A DNA stretch of 64,000 bases from Fulvitalea axinellae (GTDB taxonomy: Bacteria; Bacteroidota; Bacteroidia; Cytophagales; Cyclobacteriaceae). The notes beneath the pieces were generated by a model. It saw only the letters and a program-made list of their open reading frames with translations. It had not been told where the DNA came from and did no database searches. The DNA is taken from positions 4,506,010 to 4,570,009 of the forward strand of contig NZ_AP025314.1 in assembly GCF_036492835.1 (NCBI RefSeq), read 5' to 3'. The position numbers were made by a program, and so were the translations under genes. Of this stretch, positions 53,387-61,824 are shown in pieces. Within the stretch, counting starts at the first letter, position 1; each line of letters starts with the position of its first letter.

Positions 53387-55960
53387 ATGGAAGCAAAATT
53401 CTCTAATCGTGTAAAAGAAGTCATTTCTCTCAGTCGCGAAGAGGCCATCCGCCTCGGGCACGACTACATCGGAACGGAGCACCTATTATTAGGAATGATC
53501 CGGGAAGGTGAAGGTGTGGCTATAAGCCTCCTCTCAAAGCTGGGGGTATCTCTGGTAGACCTTCGGGATATGGTAGAACGTTCCACCAAGGATACGGCTT
53601 TGACTGTAGCTCCCAACAGGGCGAACATACCCCTCACAAGGCAATCTGAGAAGGTGCTTAAGATCACTTACCTTGAGGCTAAAATATTTAAAAGCAACCT
53701 GATAGGAACAGAACACCTACTTTTGTCCATTCTGAGGGACGATGATAATATAGCCACTCAAATTCTTGAGAAATTTGACGTCAATTATGACGTGATTAAA
53801 GAATTGCTGGAGTACCAGATGGAAAACACCAATCCATCGGAATCCGAAGACGAGACCAAAGACGGCACTGCTCCCAACATTTTGGGTAGCGCTATTGGCG
53901 GTACCGGTGGCGGTTCCCTTCCCTCATCCGGCAAAGGAGACAGCTCTTCTAAAGGAGGCGAAAAATCCAAAACTCCAGTACTCGATAATTTTGGTCGCGA
54001 CCTCACCAAAATGGCCGAAGATGGTAAGCTGGATCCTATTGTTGGCCGTGAGAAAGAAATCGAGCGAGTAGCCCAGATCCTTAGCCGTAGAAAGAAAAAC
54101 AACCCAATCCTCATTGGTGAGCCCGGTGTTGGTAAAACGGCCATTGCAGAAGGTCTCGCTTTAAGGATCGTCCAGCGCAAAGTCTCAAGGGTTTTGTTCG
54201 GGAAACGCGTTGTTACGCTTGATCTAGCTTCGTTGGTAGCCGGAACAAAATATAGAGGGCAATTCGAAGAGAGAATGAAAGCGGTGATGGGAGAGCTGGA
54301 AAAATCTCCTGAAATCATCCTTTTCATTGACGAGCTTCACACCATCGTTGGAGCCGGTGGCGCTTCCGGATCTCTCGACGCCTCTAACATGTTCAAACCG
54401 GCGCTGGCTCGTGGAGAAATCCAATGCATCGGTGCTACTACACTGGACGAATACCGCCAGTATATCGAAAAAGACGGTGCGCTCGCCCGTCGTTTCCAAC
54501 AGGTAATGGTTGACGCCACTACACCTGAGGAGACAATCGAGATATTAAACAACATCAAAGACAAGTACGAGGAACATCACCATGTGAACTACTCGCCTGA
54601 GGCTATTGCCGCATGTGTGAAGTTATCCGACAGATATATCAGCGACCGTTTCCTTCCTGACAAAGCTATCGATGTTTTGGACGAAGCCGGCGCCAGAGTA
54701 CATATCAACAACATTCACGTTCCTGACAATATTATAAAACTAGAGGGAGCGATTGAAGATGTTAAAAAAGAGAAGAATAGAGTAGTCAAGAGCCAAAAAT
54801 ACGAAGAGGCTGCCCGTTTGAGAGACAATGAGAAAAAACTCATTGAGCAACTCAACCAAGCCAAAAAGGCATGGGAAGAAGAAACCCGCACAATGCGCTA
54901 CGCTGTCGATGAAGAAAGCGTGGCGGAGGTAATCGCCATGATGACGGGAGTTCCGGTGAAAAGGGTAGCCCAAAACGAAAGCGCAAGACTACTCGGCATG
55001 GCCGAAGAGTTGAATACTCGTGTAATTGGACAAGACTCTGCGATTAATAAACTAGTCAAAGCTATCCGACGCACACGCGTGGGGCTAAAGGATCCTAAAA
55101 AACCTATCGGTTCGTTTATCTTCTTAGGCCCGACAGGCGTAGGAAAAACCGAATTGGCGAAAGTTTTGTCCACATATCTGTTTGACAAAGAAGATTCACT
55201 GATTCGAGTCGATATGAGTGAGTATATGGAGAAATTCTCCGTTTCTCGTCTCGTTGGAGCGCCTCCAGGTTATGTTGGGTATGAAGAAGGAGGTCAGCTG
55301 ACTGAAAAAGTCAGACGCAAGCCATACTCAGTTATTCTCTTGGACGAAATCGAAAAGGCCCATCCGGATGTCTTCAACCTGTTATTGCAAGTTTTGGATG
55401 ACGGTATCCTGACTGACGGTTTAGGCAGAAGGGTTGACTTCCGAAATGCGATTATCATTATGACATCCAATATTGGTGTTCGCGACTTAAAAGATTTCGG
55501 AGCAGGCATTGGCTTTGCGACACAAGCCAGACAGGACACTGCTGACGGGCACATGAAGTCAACTATACAAAAAGCACTTCGTAAAGCATTTAGTCCTGAG
55601 TTCCTCAATAGGCTCGATGACGTAATCGTGTTCAACCACTTGCAAAAAGAGGATATCCACAAGATCATCGACATCACCTTGAAGAAGCTCTTCAAGAGAA
55701 TCGAAGAATTGGGCTATACAATTTCTCTTACTGATGCGGCCAAAGACTTCCTCTCGGAAAAAGGATACGACCAACAGTATGGAGCAAGGCCTCTAAACAG
55801 AGCTATCCAAAAATACTTGGAAGACGCTCTAGCAGAGGAAATCCTTAGTGGCAAACTAGAAGAAGGTGACACCATAGTGGCCGATAACAAAGAAGGTGAT
55901 GATCATTTGACTATCACCATCGAAAAATCCACCGAAGGTCAAGAGACTCCTAAACAATAG
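53387..55960 (+). CDS. clpC: ClpC ATPase (AAA+ unfoldase)
   Basis: The protein has 857 residues. Two ClpN repeats at the start (SREEAIRLGHDYIGTEHLLLG near 15) are followed by a glycine-rich linker, AAA domain 1 with Walker A GEPGVGKTA near 241 and Walker B ILFIDELH near 306, a UVR-type middle segment (EEAARLRDNEKKL near 463), AAA domain 2 with GPTGVGKTE near 582 and ILLDEIEK near 649, and the C-terminal ClpB-D2-small domain. With ClpP it degrades damaged proteins. ClpP is elsewhere. Confidence 0.97.
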   Translation: MEAKFSNRVKEVISLSREEAIRLGHDYIGTEHLLLGMIREGEGVAISLLSKLGVSLVDLRDMVERSTKDTALTVAPNRANIPLTRQSEKVLKITYLEAKIFKSNLIGTEHLLLSILRDDDNIATQILEKFDVNYDVIKELLEYQMENTNPSESEDETKDGTAPNILGSAIGGTGGGSLPSSGKGDSSSKGGEKSKTPVLDNFGRDLTKMAEDGKLDPIVGREKEIERVAQILSRRKKNNPILIGEPGVGKTAIAEGLALRIVQRKVSRVLFGKRVVTLDLASLVAGTKYRGQFEERMKAVMGELEKSPEIILFIDELHTIVGAGGASGSLDASNMFKPALARGEIQCIGATTLDEYRQYIEKDGALARRFQQVMVDATTPEETIEILNNIKDKYEEHHHVNYSPEAIAACVKLSDRYISDRFLPDKAIDVLDEAGARVHINNIHVPDNIIKLEGAIEDVKKEKNRVVKSQKYEEAARLRDNEKKLIEQLNQAKKAWEEETRTMRYAVDEESVAEVIAMMTGVPVKRVAQNESARLLGMAEELNTRVIGQDSAINKLVKAIRRTRVGLKDPKKPIGSFIFLGPTGVGKTELAKVLSTYLFDKEDSLIRVDMSEYMEKFSVSRLVGAPPGYVGYEEGGQLTEKVRRKPYSVILLDEIEKAHPDVFNLLLQVLDDGILTDGLGRRVDFRNAIIIMTSNIGVRDLKDFGAGIGFATQARQDTADGHMKSTIQKALRKAFSPEFLNRLDDVIVFNHLQKEDIHKIIDITLKKLFKRIEELGYTISLTDAAKDFLSEKGYDQQYGARPLNRAIQKYLEDALAEEILSGKLEEGDTIVADNKEGDDHLTITIEKSTEGQETPKQ

Positions 55961-55986
55961 GGAAGCCTATCAAGTTCGAGCATACA

Positions 55987-56024
55987 AAACAGCCAAATCC
56001 ATTTCTTGATTTGGCTGTTTTTTT
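55987..56024 (+). terminator. Terminator of clpC
   Basis: The perfect 13-bp stem AAACAGCCAAATC/GATTTGGCTGTTT with an 8-base loop is followed by a T-run. Confidence 0.92.
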
Positions 56025-56072
56025 GTTGAGATTTGAGCTACAAATGCTCGTCGTGATTTTTCTGCAGCACTA

Positions 56073-56249
56073 TTAAGCGTTGTGTTTTCGCCCTCTATCA
56101 ACCCACTCAGAATCTTCTTCAAAGTTATCGCCATCATAGTCAGTGGCGGGAGTCTCTTCCTCTTCTACTTCCTCCTCTTCTTTTTCTTCTTCTGGATCTA
56201 CGTGATAAAGTACGGTTTCAAGTTCTAGAGAATAGATTTCCTTTTGCAT
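56073..56249 (-). CDS. 58-residue acidic protein, not recognised
   Basis: A short frame from the ATG at 56249 ends at TAA (56073-56075). The product starts MQKEIYSLELETVLYHVDP, then has a run of Glu (about 20-32), then ATDYDGDNFEEDSEWVDRG and ends RKHNA. Codon use (GAA, GAT, TAT) fits the neighbours. It lies alone between the clpC terminator and porT. No function is assigned. Confidence 0.5.
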   Translation of the reverse strand: MQKEIYSLELETVLYHVDPEEEKEEEEVEEEETPATDYDGDNFEEDSEWVDRGRKHNA

Positions 56250-56375
56250 AAGTCTTGTTACTTGTTTTCATATAAAACAAGCGGACACGGGGCTGTTGTT
56301 ATAAGGAAGGGGAAAATTACCTCTCGTTTTTACGTTTTTTCTTACAATCTGAAAAAACAAGAGGCCTTAGCATCT

Positions 56376-57161
56376 TTAATGAAACTGTAGATACAGCGTG
56401 ATACTATGCGTTGTCAATCTGTCAATAGCGCCTGTCACATTACGCTCTGGGTTATCGTCCAACATATCCAAAAGTCCTAACGAGAACCTCAGTTCCGGCG
56501 AAAATTTAGAAAATGGCATATAAAACTCAGCCCCAAAGCCGAACTCGGCGGTAAGGTTTGTCTTTTTGATATTCAGCACTACGTCCTCCCCCCCTTTTCC
56601 AGACGCTTGAAAAGACGGAGCCAAACCTCCGATCATATACATGCGGTAATTTCCCCTGCGTTGCGACAAAAACCGCAAGAGGACCGGAATAGAGACCATA
56701 GTGTTTTCCACCAAATCCCTGTCGGTAAGGTAATCCGATTCCGCACCGTCCTTGAATCGGTAGCGCAATTCGAATTCATTAAAATCAACTTTCGGAGTTA
56801 TCCTAACATCAAAGAAGTCAGCGATCTTCAGGTTTCCGATAAAACCCAAGGAGAATCCATACTTAGGGATGGCTTCCACATTCAAAAGACCATCGTATTT
56901 CGTGGTGTTGTTATAGGCGTCCGCATAACGGACCGCAAAGTTGGAAGAGTATACTCCAATCAAGAAGCCATAATGCAACTTCCTCTGATCGTAGTTGGGA
57001 AGGTTTAGCTTTGTATAACGTGGCTTTTTGGCTTTCCTGTTACGGCGCTGAGCCATAAGGTCACCACAAGTAATGGCCGCCAAGATAACGACCATTACCG
57101 AAGTCAAAGTTATTTGTCTGCCGTATAAATAGAGCAGATCCCGAATGTTAAGCTTTTGCAT
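56376..57161 (-). CDS. porT: PorT-like type IX secretion protein
   Basis: The protein has 261 residues with an N-terminal hydrophobic signal (about 18-37, ending LMAQ). The mature part is a barrel: KLHYGFLIGVYSSNFAVRY near 62, VEAIPKYGFSLGFIGNLKIADFFDVRITPK near 95, and NLTAEFGFGAEFYMPFSKFSPELRFSLGLLDML near 203. This and the position directly after ubiE identify PorT, an outer-membrane component needed for type IX secretion and gliding. The first 52 bases overlap the ubiE gene in another frame. Confidence 0.93.
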   Translation of the reverse strand: MQKLNIRDLLYLYGRQITLTSVMVVILAAITCGDLMAQRRNRKAKKPRYTKLNLPNYDQRKLHYGFLIGVYSSNFAVRYADAYNNTTKYDGLLNVEAIPKYGFSLGFIGNLKIADFFDVRITPKVDFNEFELRYRFKDGAESDYLTDRDLVENTMVSIPVLLRFLSQRRGNYRMYMIGGLAPSFQASGKGGEDVVLNIKKTNLTAEFGFGAEFYMPFSKFSPELRFSLGLLDMLDDNPERNVTGAIDRLTTHSITLYLQFH

Positions 57162-57835
57162 ACGCCTTTACTGTATCCCACTCCATCGAGTATATCGAGG
57201 AAGTTTTGCCCGTACGGAAAAGCGTTGACAGACTCCGGCAAATATGTATAAGCGGAATTGTCTTTCGAAACCATCTTTCCGATAACCGGCAGAATGTGCT
57301 TAAAATAAAAATTGTATATCTGTTTGAACGGAAACGATGCCGGTTGCGAAAACTCGATAATGATCACCTGTCCGCCCGGCTTCAAAACTCTCCGCATTTC
57401 GGCAAGGCCTTTTTCAAGGTTTTCAAAGTTCCTGACACCAAAAGCGACAATCACCGCATCAAAACTTTCGTCTTCGAATTCCAGATTTTCAGAATCCCCG
57501 AGTCTCATCTCAATTTTTTCGCTCAAGCCGGCTTTGGCCACTTTTTGGCGACCGACCTCAAGCATTCCGGCCGAAATATCCGCTCCGATAATCTTATCGG
57601 GTTTTGCGCCCCTAAAAGCTTGCAAAGCGAAATCGCCAGTACCGGTGGCGATATCGAGAATCGTTTTGGGAGATCGTTTCTTTAATATATTAACGGCTAC
57701 TTTGCGCCAATAGACATCAATACCCATGCTTAATACACGGTTCAGCAAATCATATTTTTTGCTGATATTATCGAACATTCCAGCGACTTGTTCCTTTTTC
57801 CCTTCTGTTCTATCCTTGTACGGTAGTACTTCCAT
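57110..57835 (-). CDS. ubiE: Demethylmenaquinone methyltransferase
   Basis: The protein has 241 residues from the ATG at 57835. It methylates demethylmenaquinone. Motifs: VAGMFDNISKKYDLLNRVLSMG near 20, TILDIATGTGDFAL near 61 (SAM-binding motif I), GADISAGMLEVG near 85, EDESFDAVIVAFGVRNFE near 118, VLKPGGQVIIIEF near 152, and the typical ending SLTFGICSIYTADK. Sequence upstream to 57949 lies in the terminator of the preceding gene. porT begins inside its 3' end. Confidence 0.96.
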   Translation of the reverse strand: MEVLPYKDRTEGKKEQVAGMFDNISKKYDLLNRVLSMGIDVYWRKVAVNILKKRSPKTILDIATGTGDFALQAFRGAKPDKIIGADISAGMLEVGRQKVAKAGLSEKIEMRLGDSENLEFEDESFDAVIVAFGVRNFENLEKGLAEMRRVLKPGGQVIIIEFSQPASFPFKQIYNFYFKHILPVIGKMVSKDNSAYTYLPESVNAFPYGQNFLDILDGVGYSKGVCKSLTFGICSIYTADK

Positions 57836-57947
57836 TATAGCGAATCGTTTTGCCCGGGTGTGGCTTATGCTTGTTTTTAGCGCCCAGTTCCAGAGTGTAA
57901 TTATAATCAAATACGTGTTCCTAACCAACTTGAGTATAGTCCGGCAC

Positions 57948-57976
57948 AAAAAAACACACCCGGTTGGGTGTGTTTT
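57948..57976 (-). terminator. Terminator of the OmpA/PD40 gene
   Basis: The stem AACACACCC/GGGTGTGTT with a 4-base loop is followed by seven T on the minus strand. It lies about 55 bases after the stop at 58031. Confidence 0.9.
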
Positions 57977-58030
57977 ATGGCTTTATAGGTCAGCGGGTTG
58001 CCGAAAAGCTCCGGCTCCGCTTAAGGTTCT

Positions 58031-60112
58031 TTACAATGCCGGATTGGCTTTGATCACTTTAAACTCCACACGGCGGTTAAGCTCGCGTCCTTCCTTTTCG
58101 TCGTCATTCGAAGCCAACGGACGGGTTTCTCCGTAGCCAACAGCCTTGAGGCGCGAATCGGAAATTCCTTTTTTGATCAAGTAATTCACAACAGATTTAG
58201 CACGCTTCTCGGACAGCCTTTGGTTCAAGATCTTCGAACCAAGTCTATCAGTATGGCCTGAAATCTCTACCGACACCGACGCGTTGCTTTTCAACATTGC
58301 CAAAAGCTGATTAAGCTCCGGATCGGAATCCCGGCGCAGAACGCTACTGTTCGATTCGAAATAGACATTACGCAACACTTTGCGTGTGCCCATTTCCAGT
58401 CGTTTTAAGTAAATCGTTTTCCGGATTTCAACTGGATCTTGGCCCGCAGCCGGAAGCTCTACCATGATACGCCCGTAAGCGAAACCTTTACGTTGCGCAT
58501 TTACCTCCACGTTCATCGGTGAATCAGGCAACAACGTAAGCTCATAATTTCCTCCTGAACGACTAAACAAGAATTTTTCTCCCGAACTTTGGTCCACTAC
58601 CGAAAGATCGGCGTCAAGCGCTTCTCCCGATTCGGAACTTTCGATCTGCACAACCAGTTTAACCGGACGTTGAGCAGGTACTTCCTCCGGAGTAACGCCT
58701 TCCTGTTCCTCAGGATCTTCCGCATCCAAGGTTGTCGCCACTTCTTCAACTCCTTTTTTCTCTATATCCGTCGGCTCCTCTACAAAATCTGGCAAGGCCA
58801 CCATATAAAGGTCTTCATAGCCGTAACCATCTTCTCTTACCGATGAATAATAGCCTCGGTTGCTGTCTTTGGTACTTACGAAAAAGCTGTCATTATCCGG
58901 CGTATTAATCGGATACCCCAAGTTCTCAGGCTCAGACCAGCCTTTCCTTTTCTTAACAGAACGGTAAATATCATAACCACCCATTCCATCCAATCCCCTC
59001 GAACTGAAATAAAGTGTCTTTCCATCATAGTCGATAAACGGGCTGTCCTCATCAAACTCAGTGTTGATAGACTCTCCCAAGTTCTCCACTTTTTCCCATT
59101 CTCCCTTGCGGTTCTTAGTAGCCTTGTAAATATCGCGACCACCTAAACCGACGGGTCTATCGCTGGCGAAATAGAGCGTCTTACCGTCTGGCGAGAGAGA
59201 TACCGAACTTTCCGTATAAGAGGAATTCACTCTGCCAGGCAGAGGTTTGGGTTCCGTCCAGGTTCCGTCATCCTTTCTGTCAGAGTAATAAATATCTCCA
59301 TTGTCGCCCATAAACTTATACAGGAACAGAATCTTACCGTCTGGCGAAAGCGTCAGGTTGGAGTCATGCGAGCGGGTGTTAATCGTAATGCCGATGTTTT
59401 TGGCTATTTGCCATTTCCCATCCTTTTTCTCGGAAATGAAAATATCTTCGAAATAAAAGTTATCCTCGTCCACATCCTCGTTAATGTTACCATCGAGACG
59501 GCGGGAGGTAAATACCATCATCGTTTCGTCGGCGTTGAACACAGGGGCGTAGTCCGGCCATTCGGAGTTGATCATTGGGCCCATGTTCACAATCTTGAAA
59601 TTTGCGGGATTCGCTCTGTAGCGCATCGCCGCCCTACATTCTTTGAGCCTTCGGTTCACTTCCTCTACCAAGACGCGGTCCCGGCCCCGGTAATTAACAT
59701 CACGTTCCACCAGCTTTTTATATTTCAGGAAATACTTCTCCGCATTCTCGAAGTCGTAACCGAAATGGTATGCTTGGCCGATTTTATACAAAAGATCAAA
59801 ACGATAATTAGGGTCCAGTTTGTACACCTTAAGAAGGTAATCCACGGCATTGTGCTTGTTGACCGTCTGAAGATAAAGGTCTCCGGCCATAAAGTTCGCC
59901 TCAATATTCTCGGGATCCACCTGAGCGGCCTGTTCGAACAATTCCCGATGAACGGTAAGCACACGGGTTTCCTCCATGATTTCTTTCGCCATCTGGATAA
60001 TCGCCTCAGCTTCCTTCTTGGCCTGTTCCCGTTCATCGTCCTGGTTTTGGGCCTTGAGTTGTACGGCAAAGCCGAGCAATGCCCACAGAAAAACAAGCAA
60101 TCTCGTTCGCAT
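58031..60112 (-). CDS. TPR-PD40-OmpA envelope protein, PorE-like architecture
   Basis: The protein has 693 residues with a signal peptide ending LKAQ. Domains in order: TPR-like helices at about 25-150 (DPENIEANFMAGDLYLQTVNK), PD40/WD40-type strands at about 180-440 (SPDGKILFLYKF, SPDGKTLYFASDRPVGLGGRDIY, YDGKTLYFSSRG), a linker/carboxypeptidase-regulatory-like part at about 480-580, and OmpA C-terminal peptidoglycan binding at about 585-690 (VEISGHTDRLGSKILNQRLSEKRAKSV). PorE of type IX secretion has this order. Bacteroidota have several such proteins, so PorE identity is not certain; adjacency to ubiE-porT favours it. Confidence 0.85.
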   Translation of the reverse strand: MRTRLLVFLWALLGFAVQLKAQNQDDEREQAKKEAEAIIQMAKEIMEETRVLTVHRELFEQAAQVDPENIEANFMAGDLYLQTVNKHNAVDYLLKVYKLDPNYRFDLLYKIGQAYHFGYDFENAEKYFLKYKKLVERDVNYRGRDRVLVEEVNRRLKECRAAMRYRANPANFKIVNMGPMINSEWPDYAPVFNADETMMVFTSRRLDGNINEDVDEDNFYFEDIFISEKKDGKWQIAKNIGITINTRSHDSNLTLSPDGKILFLYKFMGDNGDIYYSDRKDDGTWTEPKPLPGRVNSSYTESSVSLSPDGKTLYFASDRPVGLGGRDIYKATKNRKGEWEKVENLGESINTEFDEDSPFIDYDGKTLYFSSRGLDGMGGYDIYRSVKKRKGWSEPENLGYPINTPDNDSFFVSTKDSNRGYYSSVREDGYGYEDLYMVALPDFVEEPTDIEKKGVEEVATTLDAEDPEEQEGVTPEEVPAQRPVKLVVQIESSESGEALDADLSVVDQSSGEKFLFSRSGGNYELTLLPDSPMNVEVNAQRKGFAYGRIMVELPAAGQDPVEIRKTIYLKRLEMGTRKVLRNVYFESNSSVLRRDSDPELNQLLAMLKSNASVSVEISGHTDRLGSKILNQRLSEKRAKSVVNYLIKKGISDSRLKAVGYGETRPLASNDDEKEGRELNRRVEFKVIKANPAL

Positions 60113-60569
60113 GTCTTAAAATTTAGATCTATCCAATTCTATCGTCCAAAATAAGCAAAACCGTTTCTCGGCGAAAGCCAATAGTTCAAAACGTGGGCTT
60201 TGGCACTTGGATTTTTCTTGTAGAAAAATTTTTTGAGCAGAAAAACGTACCCGCAGAGTAAACAACTCCTCTCCTCGGACTGATAATAAAACGGGGCAAA
60301 ACGGCGGAGCAAAAGTGCCCGATGCGGTTGTTCCCTTCGAAACTACTAATAAATCTTCATAATTTTATTAAAAATAACATATAGTTTTCTCTATTCTATT
60401 ACAAAATAATTCAGCGATTTTCCTTCGCTTTTGGCATATTTCCGGCGTCTGGCCTCTTCTAAAAGTTTCTGTTTGAAGACCGGAAAAGGCCCGGAACCGA
60501 AAACGTAGTCCTGAAGTCGCGGGCTTTTCGTAAATTGCGCTCCGGTTCTATCCGAATAAGAAGAAAATC
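60113..60569. other. Intergenic region between the OmpA/PD40 and engB genes
   Basis: About 455 bases. 60350-60410 is AT-rich. On the minus strand a 50-codon frame without a start codon (60391-60567) has coding-like composition. The rest shows nothing I can support. The region holds the divergent promoters. Confidence 0.45.
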
Positions 60570-61181
60570 ATGAAGATAAAACACTCGGAGTTCGTAATCA
60601 GCAACACCGATTTCAACAAGTGTCCGAAGGCAGACAAACCGGAATATGCGTTTATCGGCAGGTCAAATGTAGGGAAATCCTCTTTGATCAATATGCTTAT
60701 GGGACGCAAGCAATTGGCGAAAGTCTCCGGCAGACCGGGAAAAACGCAGTTGATCAACCATTTCATCGTGAACAACGAATGGTATCTGGTCGATTTGCCG
60801 GGCTACGGCTGGGCTAAGGTGAGCAAGACGGATAAAAGCAAGTGGGCGAAGATGACCAAAGATTATCTCGAAAACAGGGAAAACCTCGCCTGCGTGTTTG
60901 TGCTTATCGATTCCAGGCATGAGCCCCAAAAAATCGACTTGGAGTTTATCAGCTATTTGGGCGAGAACCGTTTGCCTTTCGCCATGATTTTCACAAAGAC
61001 CGACAAACAGTCGCCAAACAAGTCGCAATCGAACATGGCCAAGTTCCGGAAGGCTCTTGCCAAAGACTGGGAGAACATTCCGCCTTGCTTCCTGACGTCG
61101 TCGGCACATAAGACCGGTCGCGACGAAGTGCTGGATTTCATCGAGGAAATCAACGGCGAGTTCGAAATCGACGAAGATTAA
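60570..61181 (+). CDS. engB: Ribosome biogenesis GTPase EngB (YsxC)
   Basis: The protein has 203 residues. It is a GTPase for large-subunit assembly. Motifs: G1 GRSNVGKSSL near 31, G3 DLPGYGWAKV near 75, G4 TKTDK near 141 (TKAD usually), G5 SSAHKTGR near 179. The start ATG at 60570 gives a normal N-terminus (EFVISNTDFNKCPKADKPEYAFI). DUF5606 and pyrD genes follow on the same strand. Confidence 0.96.
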   Translation: MKIKHSEFVISNTDFNKCPKADKPEYAFIGRSNVGKSSLINMLMGRKQLAKVSGRPGKTQLINHFIVNNEWYLVDLPGYGWAKVSKTDKSKWAKMTKDYLENRENLACVFVLIDSRHEPQKIDLEFISYLGENRLPFAMIFTKTDKQSPNKSQSNMAKFRKALAKDWENIPPCFLTSSAHKTGRDEVLDFIEEINGEFEIDED

Positions 61182-61195
61182 AGATTTAAAAAAAG

Positions 61196-61217
61196 GCCGT
61201 TTGTATGGCTAAACGGC
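61196..61217 (-). terminator. Hairpin downstream of engB, oriented for the minus strand
   Basis: The 7-bp stem GCCGTTT/AAACGGC has an A-run on its left (seven or more), giving a T-run for transcription on the minus strand, although no minus gene lies to its right. Its right side is TGAAAAAAA, so for engB it is not a standard terminator. Confidence 0.4.
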
Positions 61218-61293
61218 TGAAAAAAAATAGATTTGCGTCCGCTTTTTACGGCGGATAGCCAAAAACACTAACGAAAGCTATTAGCACCGAACT

Positions 61294-61737
61294 ATGAAAC
61301 TTTCAGAAATCGCGTCCATTTCCGGAAAGGGAGGACTGTTCCACATTGTCGCTCCGACCCGTTCGGGAGTGATTGTAGAAGCACTTGACGAAACAAAACG
61401 CCGTATGGTGGCCAGCGCCACTAGTCGCGTATCCGTTTTGCACGAGATATCTATCTATACAACCGACGCCGAAGGCTCAGTGCCTTTGCAGGATGTTTTC
61501 GCCAAAATCAAAGAAGAATTCGGCGACGACCCGGGCGTAGGCAACAAATCCTCAAAAGAGGAGCTTCGCGCATTTATGAAGCACATCCTTCCGAACCACG
61601 AGGAGGAGCGCGTTTATATCTCGGACATCAAAAAGCTTGTCAGCTGGTACAAAATATTGTTCGCCCGCTGTCCTGAGGTTCTCGACAAGCCGGCTGAAGA
61701 AGACGCCGGCGGTGAGCAAGCCGAAGGCGAAGCTTAA
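61294..61737 (+). CDS. DUF5606 family protein
   Basis: The protein has 147 residues. It starts KLSEIASISGKGGLFHIVAPTRSGVIVEALDETKRR, has VLHEISIYTTDAEGSVPLQDVFAKIKEEFG near 48 and an ending with KKLVSWYKILF and an acidic tail. This is the DUF5606 pattern known from Bacteroidota. Function unknown; cytoplasmic. A strong terminator follows 10 bases after the stop. Confidence 0.85.
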   Translation: MKLSEIASISGKGGLFHIVAPTRSGVIVEALDETKRRMVASATSRVSVLHEISIYTTDAEGSVPLQDVFAKIKEEFGDDPGVGNKSSKEELRAFMKHILPNHEEERVYISDIKKLVSWYKILFARCPEVLDKPAEEDAGGEQAEGEA

Positions 61738-61746
61738 AAAATATAT

Positions 61747-61782
61747 GTCGCTCGGAACTAGTTTCCGTAGCGACTTTTTTTT
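61747..61782 (+). terminator. Terminator of the DUF5606 gene
   Basis: The stem GTCGCT/AGCGAC with inner GGAA/TTCC pairs is followed by eight T. Confidence 0.9.
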
Positions 61783-61824
61783 GCCTTAACGAAACCTAAT
61801 CCAAACCAAACCGAACATCCAACA

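Noticed and set aside
60195..60215. TTGGCAC-like sigma-54 element upstream of the OmpA/PD40 gene
   Set aside because: There is no TTGC-type -12 element at the right spacing.
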